The notes under the pieces were generated by a model that did no database searches, was not told the DNA's origin, and saw nothing but the letters and a program-made list of their open reading frames with translations. DNA of 34,669 nucleotides, taken from contig CAKTXH010000018.1 in the NCBI GenBank assembly GCA_934630975.1, positions 1 to 34,669 of the forward strand, in the 5' to 3' direction. This DNA comes from an uncultured Clostridia bacterium. GTDB lineage: Bacteria > Bacillota > Clostridia > Christensenellales > Aristaeellaceae. Within the stretch, counting starts at the first letter, position 1. The number at the start of each line of letters is the position of its first letter. The translations under genes were made by a program, and so were the position numbers. Below are positions 7,534 to 14,751 of this stretch, one piece after another.

Positions 7534-7672
7534 GGGAGACGTTGGGCTGCCGCCCAAACCTGCTTGGGGTCTTAGACCCCATCCTTTGCCTTGCGACATG
7601 CCGCAAGGCAATATGTGGAAGGTGTCGGGAACTCAGTTCCCGACCGGGGTTTGGGGCAGCGCCCCATCGTAC
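7534..7672. repeat. Family A palindromic cassette, copy A1 (obgE-yhbY spacer)
   Basis: Five small hairpins follow one another: TTGGGC/GCCCAA (7542-7557), TGGGGT/ACCCCA (about 7565-7581), GCCTTGCG/CGCAAGGC (7588-7609), TCGGGAAC/GTTCCCGA (7625-7643) and TGGGGC/GCCCCA (7652-7666). An imperfect outer pairing of GGG..ACG with CGT.CCC closes the string. The element shares linkers and module order with copies at 12312 and 27505 but has different stem sequences. There is no T tract, so it is not a simple terminator. It ends about 20 bases before the yhbY start codon. Confidence 0.8.
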
Positions 7673-7677
7673 CCTCG

Positions 7678-8937
<1,260 letters not shown>

Positions 8938-9000
8938 AATTTTCTTTTACTTTCCTCTACTCAGACCCGCAAGGGTCAGTTGAAACAGACTATCCGAGCA

Positions 9001-9029
9001 ATTATAACCGTAAACCCTTGGTTCGTCAA
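9001..9029 (-). promoter_or_regulatory. Strong promoter of obgE-yhbY
   Basis: On the minus strand TTGACG (9024-9029), 17 bases and TATAAT (9001-9006) lie 64 bases before the obgE ATG. A small leader hairpin GACCC/GGGTC follows the expected start of transcription. Confidence 0.85.
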
Positions 9030-9132
9030 GGGTTTTGACTGCGTTTTGCGGTGATTTGCCCGGCTTTGGCGCACAAATCGCGCCCTTTTTCTCATTTTTA
9101 CGCGTTTTCAGAAAAAAATACGGGAAAAGGCC

Positions 9133-9161
9133 TTGCTTTTTCTCGATTCCTGTGATATCAT
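9133..9161 (+). promoter_or_regulatory. Promoter of rpsF-ssb-rpsR
   Basis: TTGCTT (9133-9138), a 17-base spacer and TATCAT (9156-9161) lie about 70 bases upstream of rpsF. It is divergent from the obgE promoter. Confidence 0.7.
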
Positions 9162-9167
9162 ACGTAA

Positions 9168-9207
9168 CTGGCACATCCTTGTTCTGCATGCAAAATTGCA
9201 GAGCCAG
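9168..9207 (+). promoter_or_regulatory. Structured rpsF leader, possible S6:S18 autoregulatory element
   Basis: CTGGC (9168-9172) pairs with GCCAG (9203-9207). After a one-sided 10-base bulge (ACATCCTTGT), TCTGCA (9183-9188) pairs with TGCAGA (9197-9202) around an 8-base loop. rpsF leaders in many bacteria carry a bulged stem bound by the S6:S18 complex. The location and general shape fit, but the characteristic CCG of the known motif is not evident in the bulge, so the match is tentative. Confidence 0.4.
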
Positions 9208-9231
9208 AGTCCAAAAGGAGGTGAAAGGATC

Positions 9232-9606
9232 ATGAATAAGTACGAACTGATCTACATCATTGATACCACCGTCGAGGAGGCTGCCCGCAAGGAGCTGATC
9301 GAAAAGTTCAACGGTATCATCGCTGCCAACGGCGGCGAGGTTGTCAAGGTTGAGGAGTGGGGCAAGCGCCGCCTGGCCTACGCCATCGACTACAAGACCG
9401 AAGGTTATTACGTGTATGTCGCTTTCAACGGCGCTTCCGAGCTGCCCAAGGAGCTCTCCCGTAATCTCGGCATCAACGAGAACGTCATCCGTTCTCAGAT
9501 CGTCAAGCTGCTTGAGAAGAAGAGCAGCGTGAAGCCGCGCCCGGTTCGCGTCGCTCCCGTGAGCGAAGAGACCCAGGCTGAGGCCGCTCCCGCCGAGCAG
9601 GCGTAA
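9232..9606 (+). CDS. rpsF: 30S ribosomal protein S6
   Basis: This 124-residue protein binds 16S rRNA as a heterodimer with S18 on the platform of the small subunit. The sequence MNKYELIYIIDTTVEEAARKE is followed by VEEWGKRRLAYAIDYKTEGYYVYVAF, the S6 core, and an Ala/Glu-rich tail (EETQAEAAPAEQA). I chose ATG 9232 over longer in-frame starts, because AGGAGGTG lies 9 bases upstream. It is the first gene of rpsF-ssb-rpsR, the usual Firmicutes order. Confidence 0.98.
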   Translation: MNKYELIYIIDTTVEEAARKELIEKFNGIIAANGGEVVKVEEWGKRRLAYAIDYKTEGYYVYVAFNGASELPKELSRNLGINENVIRSQIVKLLEKKSSVKPRPVRVAPVSEETQAEAAPAEQA

Positions 9607-9665
9607 GCGAAACATCGCCAACTGAACGAAGGCAACTTCGTGAAGCAGTAGAGGAAACAGAGTAT

Positions 9666-10118
9666 ATGAATAAGGTTTTTCTGATCGGCAATCTGACCCG
9701 CGACCCTGAGATGAGATCCACCCAGTCCGGCGTTCCGGTCTGCAACTTCAGCATTGCGGTGAACCGCCGCTTTCGCAACGCGCAGACGGGCCAGCAGGAG
9801 ACGGATTTCCTGAACATCGTCGCCTGGCGTCAGCTCGCCGAGCTCTGCGGCCGCTATCTGACCAAGGGAAGAAAGGTAGCCGTGACCGGCTCCATCCAGA
9901 CCCGCACCTACGAGGCGCAGGACGGCAGCAAGCGCAGCGCGTTTGATATCGTCGCCGACGAGGTCGAGTTCCTTTCCGCGAATCAGAACAACGGCGCCCC
10001 TTCCGGCGATTATCACCAAGCCCCTGCCGCTCCCGCCGCGCCGCGCACACAGGCTCCGGCCTATGCCCCCGCAGACGCAGGGTTCACGCAGGTGGATGAC
10101 GATGAACTGCCCTTCTAA
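9666..10118 (+). CDS. ssb: Single-stranded DNA-binding protein
   Basis: This 150-residue SSB coats single-stranded DNA as a tetramer during replication, repair and recombination. It has an OB fold at about 1-105 (MNKVFLIGNLTRDPEMRSTQSG, NFSIAVNRRF, DFLNIVAWRQLAELC, GSIQTRTYE). A flexible Pro/Ala-rich linker leads to the acidic partner-binding tip DDDELPF. It sits between rpsF and rpsR, 59 bases after rpsF. GAGGAAACAG precedes the ATG. Confidence 0.98.
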   Translation: MNKVFLIGNLTRDPEMRSTQSGVPVCNFSIAVNRRFRNAQTGQQETDFLNIVAWRQLAELCGRYLTKGRKVAVTGSIQTRTYEAQDGSKRSAFDIVADEVEFLSANQNNGAPSGDYHQAPAAPAAPRTQAPAYAPADAGFTQVDDDELPF

Positions 10119-10171
10119 GTCCGAGATTAACTTGTAAAGCCAGCCCGGCTGGTGAAGAAAGGAGAACTTCC

Positions 10172-10432
10172 ATGTCTGAAGATCGTGGAGCACGCCGTCC
10201 GCGCGGCCGTAAGCCGCGCCGCAAGGTTTGTGCGTTCTGTGTCGATAAGATCGAATACATCGACTACAAGGAGTTCCGTGATGTGAACTCCCGTATGCGC
10301 CGCAACATCAACGAGCGCGGCAAGATCATGCCCCGCCGTATGAGCGGCAACTGCGCCAAGCATCAGCGTCAGCTGTCCGAGGCCATCAAGCGCGCCCGTG
10401 CCATCGCGCTGCTGCCCTACACCGCTGAGTAA
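10172..10432 (+). CDS. rpsR: 30S ribosomal protein S18
   Basis: This 86-residue S18 partners S6 on the 30S platform. The core KIEYIDYKEFRDVNSRMRRNINERGKIMPRRMSG is typical. It carries KVCAFC (Cys20, Cys23) and GNCAKHQ, the C-plus form with potential zinc ligands, rather than the Cys-free form used under zinc shortage. AAAGGAG lies 8 bases before the ATG. It is last gene of the operon, with a terminator 16 bases downstream. Confidence 0.98.
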   Translation: MSEDRGARRPRGRKPRRKVCAFCVDKIEYIDYKEFRDVNSRMRRNINERGKIMPRRMSGNCAKHQRQLSEAIKRARAIALLPYTAE

Positions 10433-10448
10433 GAAGCAAAGCGAAATC

Positions 10449-10479
10449 AAGCGTTCCTCGCAAGGGGAGCGCTTTTTTG
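10449..10479 (+). terminator. Rho-independent terminator after rpsR
   Basis: AAGCGTTCC and GGGAGCGCTT form a stem (with wobble pairs) around TCGCAA and run directly into TTTTTTG. Confidence 0.8.
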
Positions 10480-10483
10480 TTGC

Positions 10484-10512
10484 TTTACTTTCCTCTGATT
10501 TTCATGTAAAAT
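10484..10512 (+). promoter_or_regulatory. Promoter of the 59-aa small ORF
   Basis: TTTACT (10484-10489), a 17-base spacer and TAAAAT (10507-10512) lie just after the rpsR terminator. The leader that follows contains three hairpins: GCCGACG/CGTCGGC (10519-10536), GAGGT/ACCTC (about 10549-10560) and CCGT/ACGG (about 10569-10582). Confidence 0.55.
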
Positions 10513-10536
10513 AAAAAGGCCGACGTTTTCGTCGGC

Positions 10537-10810
10537 GGCACGACGGCAGAGGTTTACCTCGGATCAATCCGTTTGATTACGGAGAAGAAAGGAGGGAAAG
10601 CCCATGCCAAAGCTGAAAGTGATTTTCACTCAAGAAACGGTTATTTCTCGAAGAGAGATCATCCAGATTGAGTACTCGCCTGAAAGCCGGACTGCTTCTT
10701 CCCGTTCGCCTAAAAAGGCCGACGAGAAAGAAAAAGGCGAGACAATGATTGCCGTCATCGTCTCGCAGGTCCGCAAGGGCTAACACTCACAAAAACCCCT
10801 CCGTCGTGCC
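10537..10810. repeat. Inverted repeat flanking the 59-aa ORF
   Basis: GGCACGACGG (10537-10546) is exactly complementary to CCGTCGTGCC (10801-10810). With a one-base gap the match goes on inwards (CAGAGGTTT against AAACCCCT), giving about 17 bases in all. The pair encloses the ORF and most of its leader. It could be a terminal repeat of a tiny element, or a closing RNA stem acting with the TTTATC that follows as a weak terminator. Confidence 0.5.
10604..10783 (+). CDS. Unrecognised 59-residue protein
   Basis: ATG 10604 has a strong GGAGGG site 6 bases upstream. The frame encodes MPKLKVIFTQETVISRREII, a middle part rich in Ser, Lys and Glu (KKADEKEKGE) and an end reading IAVIVSQVRKG, stopping at TAA 10781. 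No signal peptide or membrane helix is seen, and the two hydrophobic strands flanking a charged linker suggest a small folded or partner-bound domain. I do not recognise the family. Its own promoter, ribosome binding site and hairpin-rich leader support a real gene, yet codon use (CGA, AGA, AGG-poor, AT-rich third positions) differs from the neighbours. An inverted repeat of about 17 bases brackets the leader and ORF (10537-10553 and 10794-10810), which may mean an acquired unit or a long-range RNA stem. Confidence 0.5.
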   Translation: MPKLKVIFTQETVISRREIIQIEYSPESRTASSRSPKKADEKEKGETMIAVIVSQVRKG

Positions 10811-10854
10811 TTTATCTTAGCATGTTTCATCGGAAAAGTCAACGTTTCCGCCAA

Positions 10855-10905
10855 CAAAAAAGCAGCCATGCGAAGTCGAATTCACGCTCGCATGGCTGTT
10901 CTTTT
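10855..10905. terminator. Terminator of the NSS transporter gene (bidirectional)
   Basis: CAGCCATGCGA (10863-10873) pairs with TCGCATGGCTG (10888-10898). On the minus strand it is followed by CTTTTTTG, on the plus strand by TTCTTTT. It lies just after the end of the minus-strand transporter gene and could also stop plus-strand transcripts from the small ORF. Confidence 0.8.
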
Positions 10906-10911
10906 ATGCGC

Positions 10912-12291
10912 TTAAATCAATCCCTGCACGATGATCACAACGATCAGAATCGGCAGAACAAATTGCAGCAGCGGCTTCAGCGCGCGCGGCAGGCGGATGC
11001 CTTTACCCGTGTTCGCTTCTTCCAGATAGCGATCAAAGCCCCAGCCCCACTTCGTTACGCAGAAGAGCAGGTAAATCAGGCTGCCAATCGGCAGAAGCAG
11101 GTTGGAGACGATGAAATCCTCCCCGTCCAGCACGGTGCTGCCCGCGCCCAGCGGCTGGAAACCGCTCCACAGGTTGAAGCCCAGCACGCACGGCACGCTT
11201 GCAAGCAGGATAAACGCCGCGCCCAACACACACGCGCGGCGGCGGCTCAAATGGAAAAGTTCCATCGCGCTGGCGATGATGTTTTCAAACACGGCAACGA
11301 CCGTCGTAAAGCTGGCGAACGTCATGAACAGGAAGAACAGCGTTCCCCACACGCGGCCGCCCGCCATGCCGGTAAAGACATTCGGCAGGGTGATGAAAAT
11401 CAGGCTCGGCCCTGCGTCCGGGGAAACGCCGTAGGAGAAGCAGGCCGGGAAGATGATCAAGCCCGCGCTGACCGCCACGAACGTATCCAGCGCGCAGATG
11501 CGCACGGCCTCGCTGGCCAGCGTGTTGTCGCGGCTCATGTAGCTGCCGAAGATCTCCATCGCGCCAATGCCAAGACTGAGCGTGAAAAACGCCTGATTCA
11601 TCGCCGAAACGATCACACTGCCGATCCCCTGTTCCATCGCGCGTCCCCAATCCGGCAGGAGGAAGAACGCAAGCCCTTCTTTTGCGCCGGAGAGCGTGAA
11701 ACTATGCACCGCCAGCACGGCGATCAGCACAATCAGTGCGCACATCATCACTTTGGTGATGCGCTCCACGCCGTTCTGCAAGCCGAAGCTGCAAATGGCA
11801 AAGCCGAGCACGACGGTCAGCGCCATATAGCCGCCCATTTCGCCGGGGCTGGCGAGCAGTTGGCCGAACACACCCGCAACCGCATCGCCGCTCAGGCCGC
11901 TGAACGCGCCGGTCAGGAACTTGGCGAAATAGCTGAGCATCCAGCCGCTGACGGTGGTGTAATACATCATCAGCATGCAGCAGCCCAGCAGGCAGAGATA
12001 GCCGTGCAGATGCCACTTTGCGCCCTGCTTTTCCAGCGCGCGATACGCCTGTGTCGCCGTTCCGTGTCCGGCGCGGCCGACCGCCAACTCCATCGTCAGC
12101 ACGGGAACGCCCATCGCCAGCAGAAAGATCAGGTAGAACAGCACGAACACGCCGCCGCCGCTCTGCCCCGCGACCGTCGGAAAGCGCCAGACGTTGCCGA
12201 TGCCGATGGCGCAGCCTGCGCTGACGAGCAGAAAGCCCAATCGGGAAGCGAAGCTTTCCCTTTTGGGCGTCGGTTTTTCACTTTGACTCAT
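10912..12291 (-). CDS. Sodium-dependent NSS/SNF-family transporter
   Basis: This 459-residue, roughly 12-helix symporter belongs to the neurotransmitter:sodium symporter family (LeuT, TnaT and MhsT relatives), which take up amino acids or amines with Na+. The family hallmark GIGNVWRFP in TM1 (about 30-38), with GGGVFVLFYLIFL after it, is intact. TM6 (SLGIGAMEIFGSYMS) and TM8 (FASFTTVVAVFENIIASAME) also fit. The start is ATG 12291 with AGAGGGG 6 bases upstream; a longer frame to 12417 runs through repeat A2 and is rejected. Transcription starts from a good promoter over the end of the carboxypeptidase gene, giving a leader of about 180 bases filled by element A2. Substrate unknown. Confidence 0.93.
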   Translation of the reverse strand: MSQSEKPTPKRESFASRLGFLLVSAGCAIGIGNVWRFPTVAGQSGGGVFVLFYLIFLLAMGVPVLTMELAVGRAGHGTATQAYRALEKQGAKWHLHGYLCLLGCCMLMMYYTTVSGWMLSYFAKFLTGAFSGLSGDAVAGVFGQLLASPGEMGGYMALTVVLGFAICSFGLQNGVERITKVMMCALIVLIAVLAVHSFTLSGAKEGLAFFLLPDWGRAMEQGIGSVIVSAMNQAFFTLSLGIGAMEIFGSYMSRDNTLASEAVRICALDTFVAVSAGLIIFPACFSYGVSPDAGPSLIFITLPNVFTGMAGGRVWGTLFFLFMTFASFTTVVAVFENIIASAMELFHLSRRRACVLGAAFILLASVPCVLGFNLWSGFQPLGAGSTVLDGEDFIVSNLLLPIGSLIYLLFCVTKWGWGFDRYLEEANTGKGIRLPRALKPLLQFVLPILIVVIIVQGLI

Positions 12292-12311
12292 GACAACCCC
12301 TCTTTTGCTTT

Positions 12312-12468
12312 TTGGGGGGATACGTTGGGGCTTTGCCCCAAACCCCAGCAGGGAAATGATTTCCCTGCACCCTCTCCTCATGGATTGCAAAGCAATCCAT
12401 GAAGGTGGGAGATGCAAGAACCTCAGGTTCTTGCCGGAGTTTGAGGCGGAGCCTCAACGTCCCCCCGT
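12312..12468. repeat. Family A palindromic cassette, copy A2 (NSS transporter leader)
   Basis: Five hairpins in order are TGGGGC/GCCCCA (12326-12340), GCAGGGAA/TTCCCTGC (12348-12368), CATGGATTGC/GCAATCCATG (12379-12401), CAAGAACC/GGTTCTTG (12415-12433) and TTGAGGC/GCCTCAA (12441-12457). The whole is closed by an outer pairing of GGGGGG.ACGTTG with CAACGTCCCCCC, apart from a 2-base bulge. Linkers such as GAAGGTG and GCCGG-GTTTG recur in A1 and A3. On the minus strand the element lies wholly within the transporter leader and ends about 21 bases before the start codon. Confidence 0.85.
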
Positions 12469-12476
12469 AACCCCAA

Positions 12477-12505
12477 AGTATCGCACGACCTTCCGCGAAT
12501 GTCAA
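12477..12505 (-). promoter_or_regulatory. Promoter of the NSS transporter gene
   Basis: On the minus strand a perfect TTGACA (12500-12505), a 17-base spacer and GATACT (12477-12482) overlap the stop codon of the upstream carboxypeptidase gene. The predicted leader is about 180 bases and contains repeat A2. Confidence 0.75.
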
Positions 12506-13677
12506 GCCCCGATCAGCATAAAGTGATCGCGAATCCGAATCAGCGCATCCACCATGCCGGGGAGCTGTACGTCTTCCCCCGCGATGGCGGGCACAACCGC
12601 CACCACCTCGCCGCCCCGCCTGACGCGAATCTCCCCCAGCACGTCGCCCGCGTAAACCGGCGCGTTCACCTTCTCAATCAACGCGACTTCCAGCGAAAGC
12701 GCGTTCTTCTCGCCGCGCTTTTCCAGCAGGCTGCATGTGCCGCCGCTGACCACCGAAACCGCGTCCCGCCCGCCGAGACGAACGGGCACGGTCATATCCA
12801 TCGCCTGCCCCTGCGCAACCGGGGTGACAAGCTGTACGTTCGCAAAGCCGTATTCCAGCATGGCGCGCGCCTCGTCAAAGCGCGTCTGCCCCGCCGGTGT
12901 GCCGAGCACGACGGCAATCAGCCGCATGCCGTCCTTTTTGGCTGTCGCGCTGACGCAGTAGCGCGCCTCGTTGGTCGAGCCGGTCTTGTAGCCGTCGCAG
13001 CCGGGATAAAAGCGAATCAGCCGGTTCGTGTTCGTCAGCGAGGTCACGCGTCCGCCGCGGTGCTTAATCTCATCCATCCAGATCGTCGAATAGCGGTAAT
13101 ACAGCGGATGCAAATCGAGCTGAGCGCTCAGTTTGGCCACGTCCCGCGCGGTCGTGTAGTGATCCTGCGCGGGCAGGCCGGTGCAATTGACGTAATGCGT
13201 GTTCGTCAGCCCCAGCTCCTCGGCGCGCGCGTTCATCAGCTTGACGAAAGCTTCCTCCGCCCCGGCGAGGTATTCCGCCAGAGCGACGGCGGAATCGTTG
13301 GCGCTGGCGACGATCACCGTCTTGAGCAGCTCGCCGAGCGGGTAGCTTTCTCCCGCATCCAAAAACGCCTGACTGCCGCCCATGCTCGCCGCGCGCGGGG
13401 AAACGAGCACGCGATCCTCCGTGGAAACGCGCCCTTCGTCGATGGCCTCCAGCGTCAGCAGAATCGTCATCACCTTATTGACGCTGGCGACCGGGCGGCG
13501 CTCATCCGCGTTCTTTTCGAAAATGACCCGCCCGGTCGAAGCCTCGCAGAGAATCGCGCTCGGGCTGGTCAGCGTAATCGGCGCTTCCGCCTCCATCGGC
13601 TTATCTTCCGCGCGAGCCAGACCCGGAATCAGGAGCAGCGCTATCGTCAGCGCCGCCAAACCCGTTTTGATTTTCAT
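12502..13677 (-). CDS. D-alanyl-D-alanine carboxypeptidase (DacF/DacB type, peptidase S11)
   Basis: This 391-residue low-molecular-weight penicillin-binding protein trims the terminal D-Ala from peptidoglycan stem peptides outside the membrane. A signal peptide ends LARA (about residue 23). The three active-site motifs are present: SVNK (Ser65, Lys68), SAN (125-127) and KTG (231-233). A C-terminal PBP5-type beta domain follows (about 285-370), but the end shows only a weak amphipathic anchor. The start is ATG 13677 with AAAGGGGG upstream. It follows gpr by 12 bases on the same strand, so it is probably part of a forespore transcript and serves spore cortex or germ-cell-wall maturation; dacF of Bacillus is also forespore-expressed. 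Confidence 0.92.
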   Translation of the reverse strand: MKIKTGLAALTIALLLIPGLARAEDKPMEAEAPITLTSPSAILCEASTGRVIFEKNADERRPVASVNKVMTILLTLEAIDEGRVSTEDRVLVSPRAASMGGSQAFLDAGESYPLGELLKTVIVASANDSAVALAEYLAGAEEAFVKLMNARAEELGLTNTHYVNCTGLPAQDHYTTARDVAKLSAQLDLHPLYYRYSTIWMDEIKHRGGRVTSLTNTNRLIRFYPGCDGYKTGSTNEARYCVSATAKKDGMRLIAVVLGTPAGQTRFDEARAMLEYGFANVQLVTPVAQGQAMDMTVPVRLGGRDAVSVVSGGTCSLLEKRGEKNALSLEVALIEKVNAPVYAGDVLGEIRVRRGGEVVAVVPAIAGEDVQLPGMVDALIRIRDHFMLIGA

Positions 13678-13689
13678 AACTTTCCCCCT

Positions 13690-14565
13690 TTACTGCGCCA
13701 TCATTTGGGCGATTTCGTCCCGGCTCAGGTGCGGATGGAGCGCCTGATTGATGCCGTCGGCCAAAACGCCGGCCATGCGTTCCACCAGCGCGTCCACCTC
13801 GCGCGGGGTGACGATCATCTCCCCCAGCTTTTCGGAAACCACGCGCTCCACGCAGGCGGCGATGCGCTCTTCCTCCACCTCGCCTTCGCCCAGCGCGCAG
13901 AGCGCGTCGGACGCAATCGTCGAAGCATAGACCACCAGCGGCACGCCGACCGCAATCACGGGCACGCCGAGCGTCTTTCGGTCGAGCGCCTTGCGGTGAT
14001 TGCCCACGCCCGAGCCGGGCGTGATGCCCGTATCCGCAATCTGGATGGTCGAAGCGATGCGTTTGGAGCTGCGCGCGGCCAGCGCGTCCACGGCGATCAC
14101 CGCGTCCGGCTTGACGTGGGCGACCATGCCGTGCAGAATCTCCGCCGTCTCCATGCCCGTCACGCCGAGCACGCCCGGCGCGGCGGCGCACACGCTGCGC
14201 ATCTCCACGCCCCACGGCAGGCTGTCGCCGATATGCCGCGTCACGAGCACGCGTTCCGCCGTCCGCGGGCCGAGCGAATCCGGCGTAACGCTGCGGTTGC
14301 CCAGCCCGACGACCAGCGCCGTTTTCATGCTCTCGGGCAGCATGCCGCAGAGGGTCTGCGCCAGTTCCGCCGCCAGCGCGCGCCGCGTTTCCAGCGAAAC
14401 CGTCAGCGCCTGTTCGCAGGCCAGCGTCACATACGTGCCCATCGGCCTGCCCAGCCGCCGCGCGCTCTCCTCGTTTTCCACCTTCACCACCGTGCGCGAC
14501 AGGCCGCCCTCGCGCACCTCGCCGCCCGCCGCTTCCACGGCCAAATCCGTCCATTTCGCCCTCAT
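13690..14565 (-). CDS. gpr: GPR germination (spore) protease
   Basis: GPR is the aspartic-type protease that degrades small acid-soluble spore proteins when spores germinate; it is made as a zymogen in the forespore. The N-terminal TDLAVE, where the propeptide is normally cut, is at residues 6-11 of this frame. Further family blocks are VVGLGNRSVTPDSLGPRTAERVLVTRH, VIAVDALAARSSKRI and QIADTGITPGSGVGNHRKAL. I take ATG 14565, which has GGAGG 7 bases upstream, giving 291 residues and a very short propeptide. An upstream ATG (14649) would give 319 residues but overlaps the candidate promoter and lacks a good site. It is direct evidence for sporulation. Confidence 0.95.
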   Translation of the reverse strand: MRAKWTDLAVEAAGGEVREGGLSRTVVKVENEESARRLGRPMGTYVTLACEQALTVSLETRRALAAELAQTLCGMLPESMKTALVVGLGNRSVTPDSLGPRTAERVLVTRHIGDSLPWGVEMRSVCAAAPGVLGVTGMETAEILHGMVAHVKPDAVIAVDALAARSSKRIASTIQIADTGITPGSGVGNHRKALDRKTLGVPVIAVGVPLVVYASTIASDALCALGEGEVEEERIAACVERVVSEKLGEMIVTPREVDALVERMAGVLADGINQALHPHLSRDEIAQMMAQ

Positions 14566-14591
14566 GCTCTCGCCTCCGCTGCCGTTTATAC

Positions 14592-14621
14592 CAGTTTGAG
14601 CGTGAAAGGCGTTCTCTATAC
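14592..14621 (-). promoter_or_regulatory. Candidate forespore (sigma-G/F type) promoter of gpr
   Basis: On the minus strand GTATA (14617-14621), an 18-base spacer and CAAACTG (14592-14598) resemble the sigma-G pattern GHATR-N18-CATWMTA (the -35 matches; the -10 matches five of seven). It lies 27 bases before the gpr ATG, and no sigma-A promoter is seen there. Confidence 0.35.
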
Positions 14622-14644
14622 GCTTTTTCCTCCGCTTTCCATAC

Positions 14645-14718
14645 GACAAAAAAGGCCGTCAAGCTCAATCCAGACCGTTCTTAAAATTCCGGTCTTATCG
14701 GCTTGACAGCCTCTTGTC
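14645..14718 (-). terminator. Terminator of the leucine-rich-repeat gene
   Basis: On the minus strand GGCTGTCAAGC (14701-14711) pairs with GCTTGACGGCC (14654-14664). An inner hairpin AGACCG/CGGTCT is nested in the loop, and TTTTTT follows. It separates this gene from gpr. Confidence 0.8.
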
Positions 14719-14751
14719 TCAATATTCTTTTTTTCGTTTTTATATTCGTCT

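Noticed and set aside
7534..7672. Family A copies taken as rho-independent terminators
   Set aside because: No T tract follows on either strand and two copies lie inside apparent operons, before genes without another promoter.
12312..12468. Family A copies taken as a CRISPR array
   Set aside because: Units are adjacent hairpins of differing sequence, not identical repeats with regular unique spacers, and no cas gene is present.
13690..14649. Longer gpr start at 14649
   Set aside because: No ribosome binding site, and it would place the sigma-G-like promoter inside the coding region; TDLAVE is near the N terminus in the shorter form, as expected.
12499..14706. Long plus-strand open frame opposite gpr and the carboxypeptidase gene
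   Set aside because: The opposite strand has complete catalytic motifs for two known families; this frame has none.
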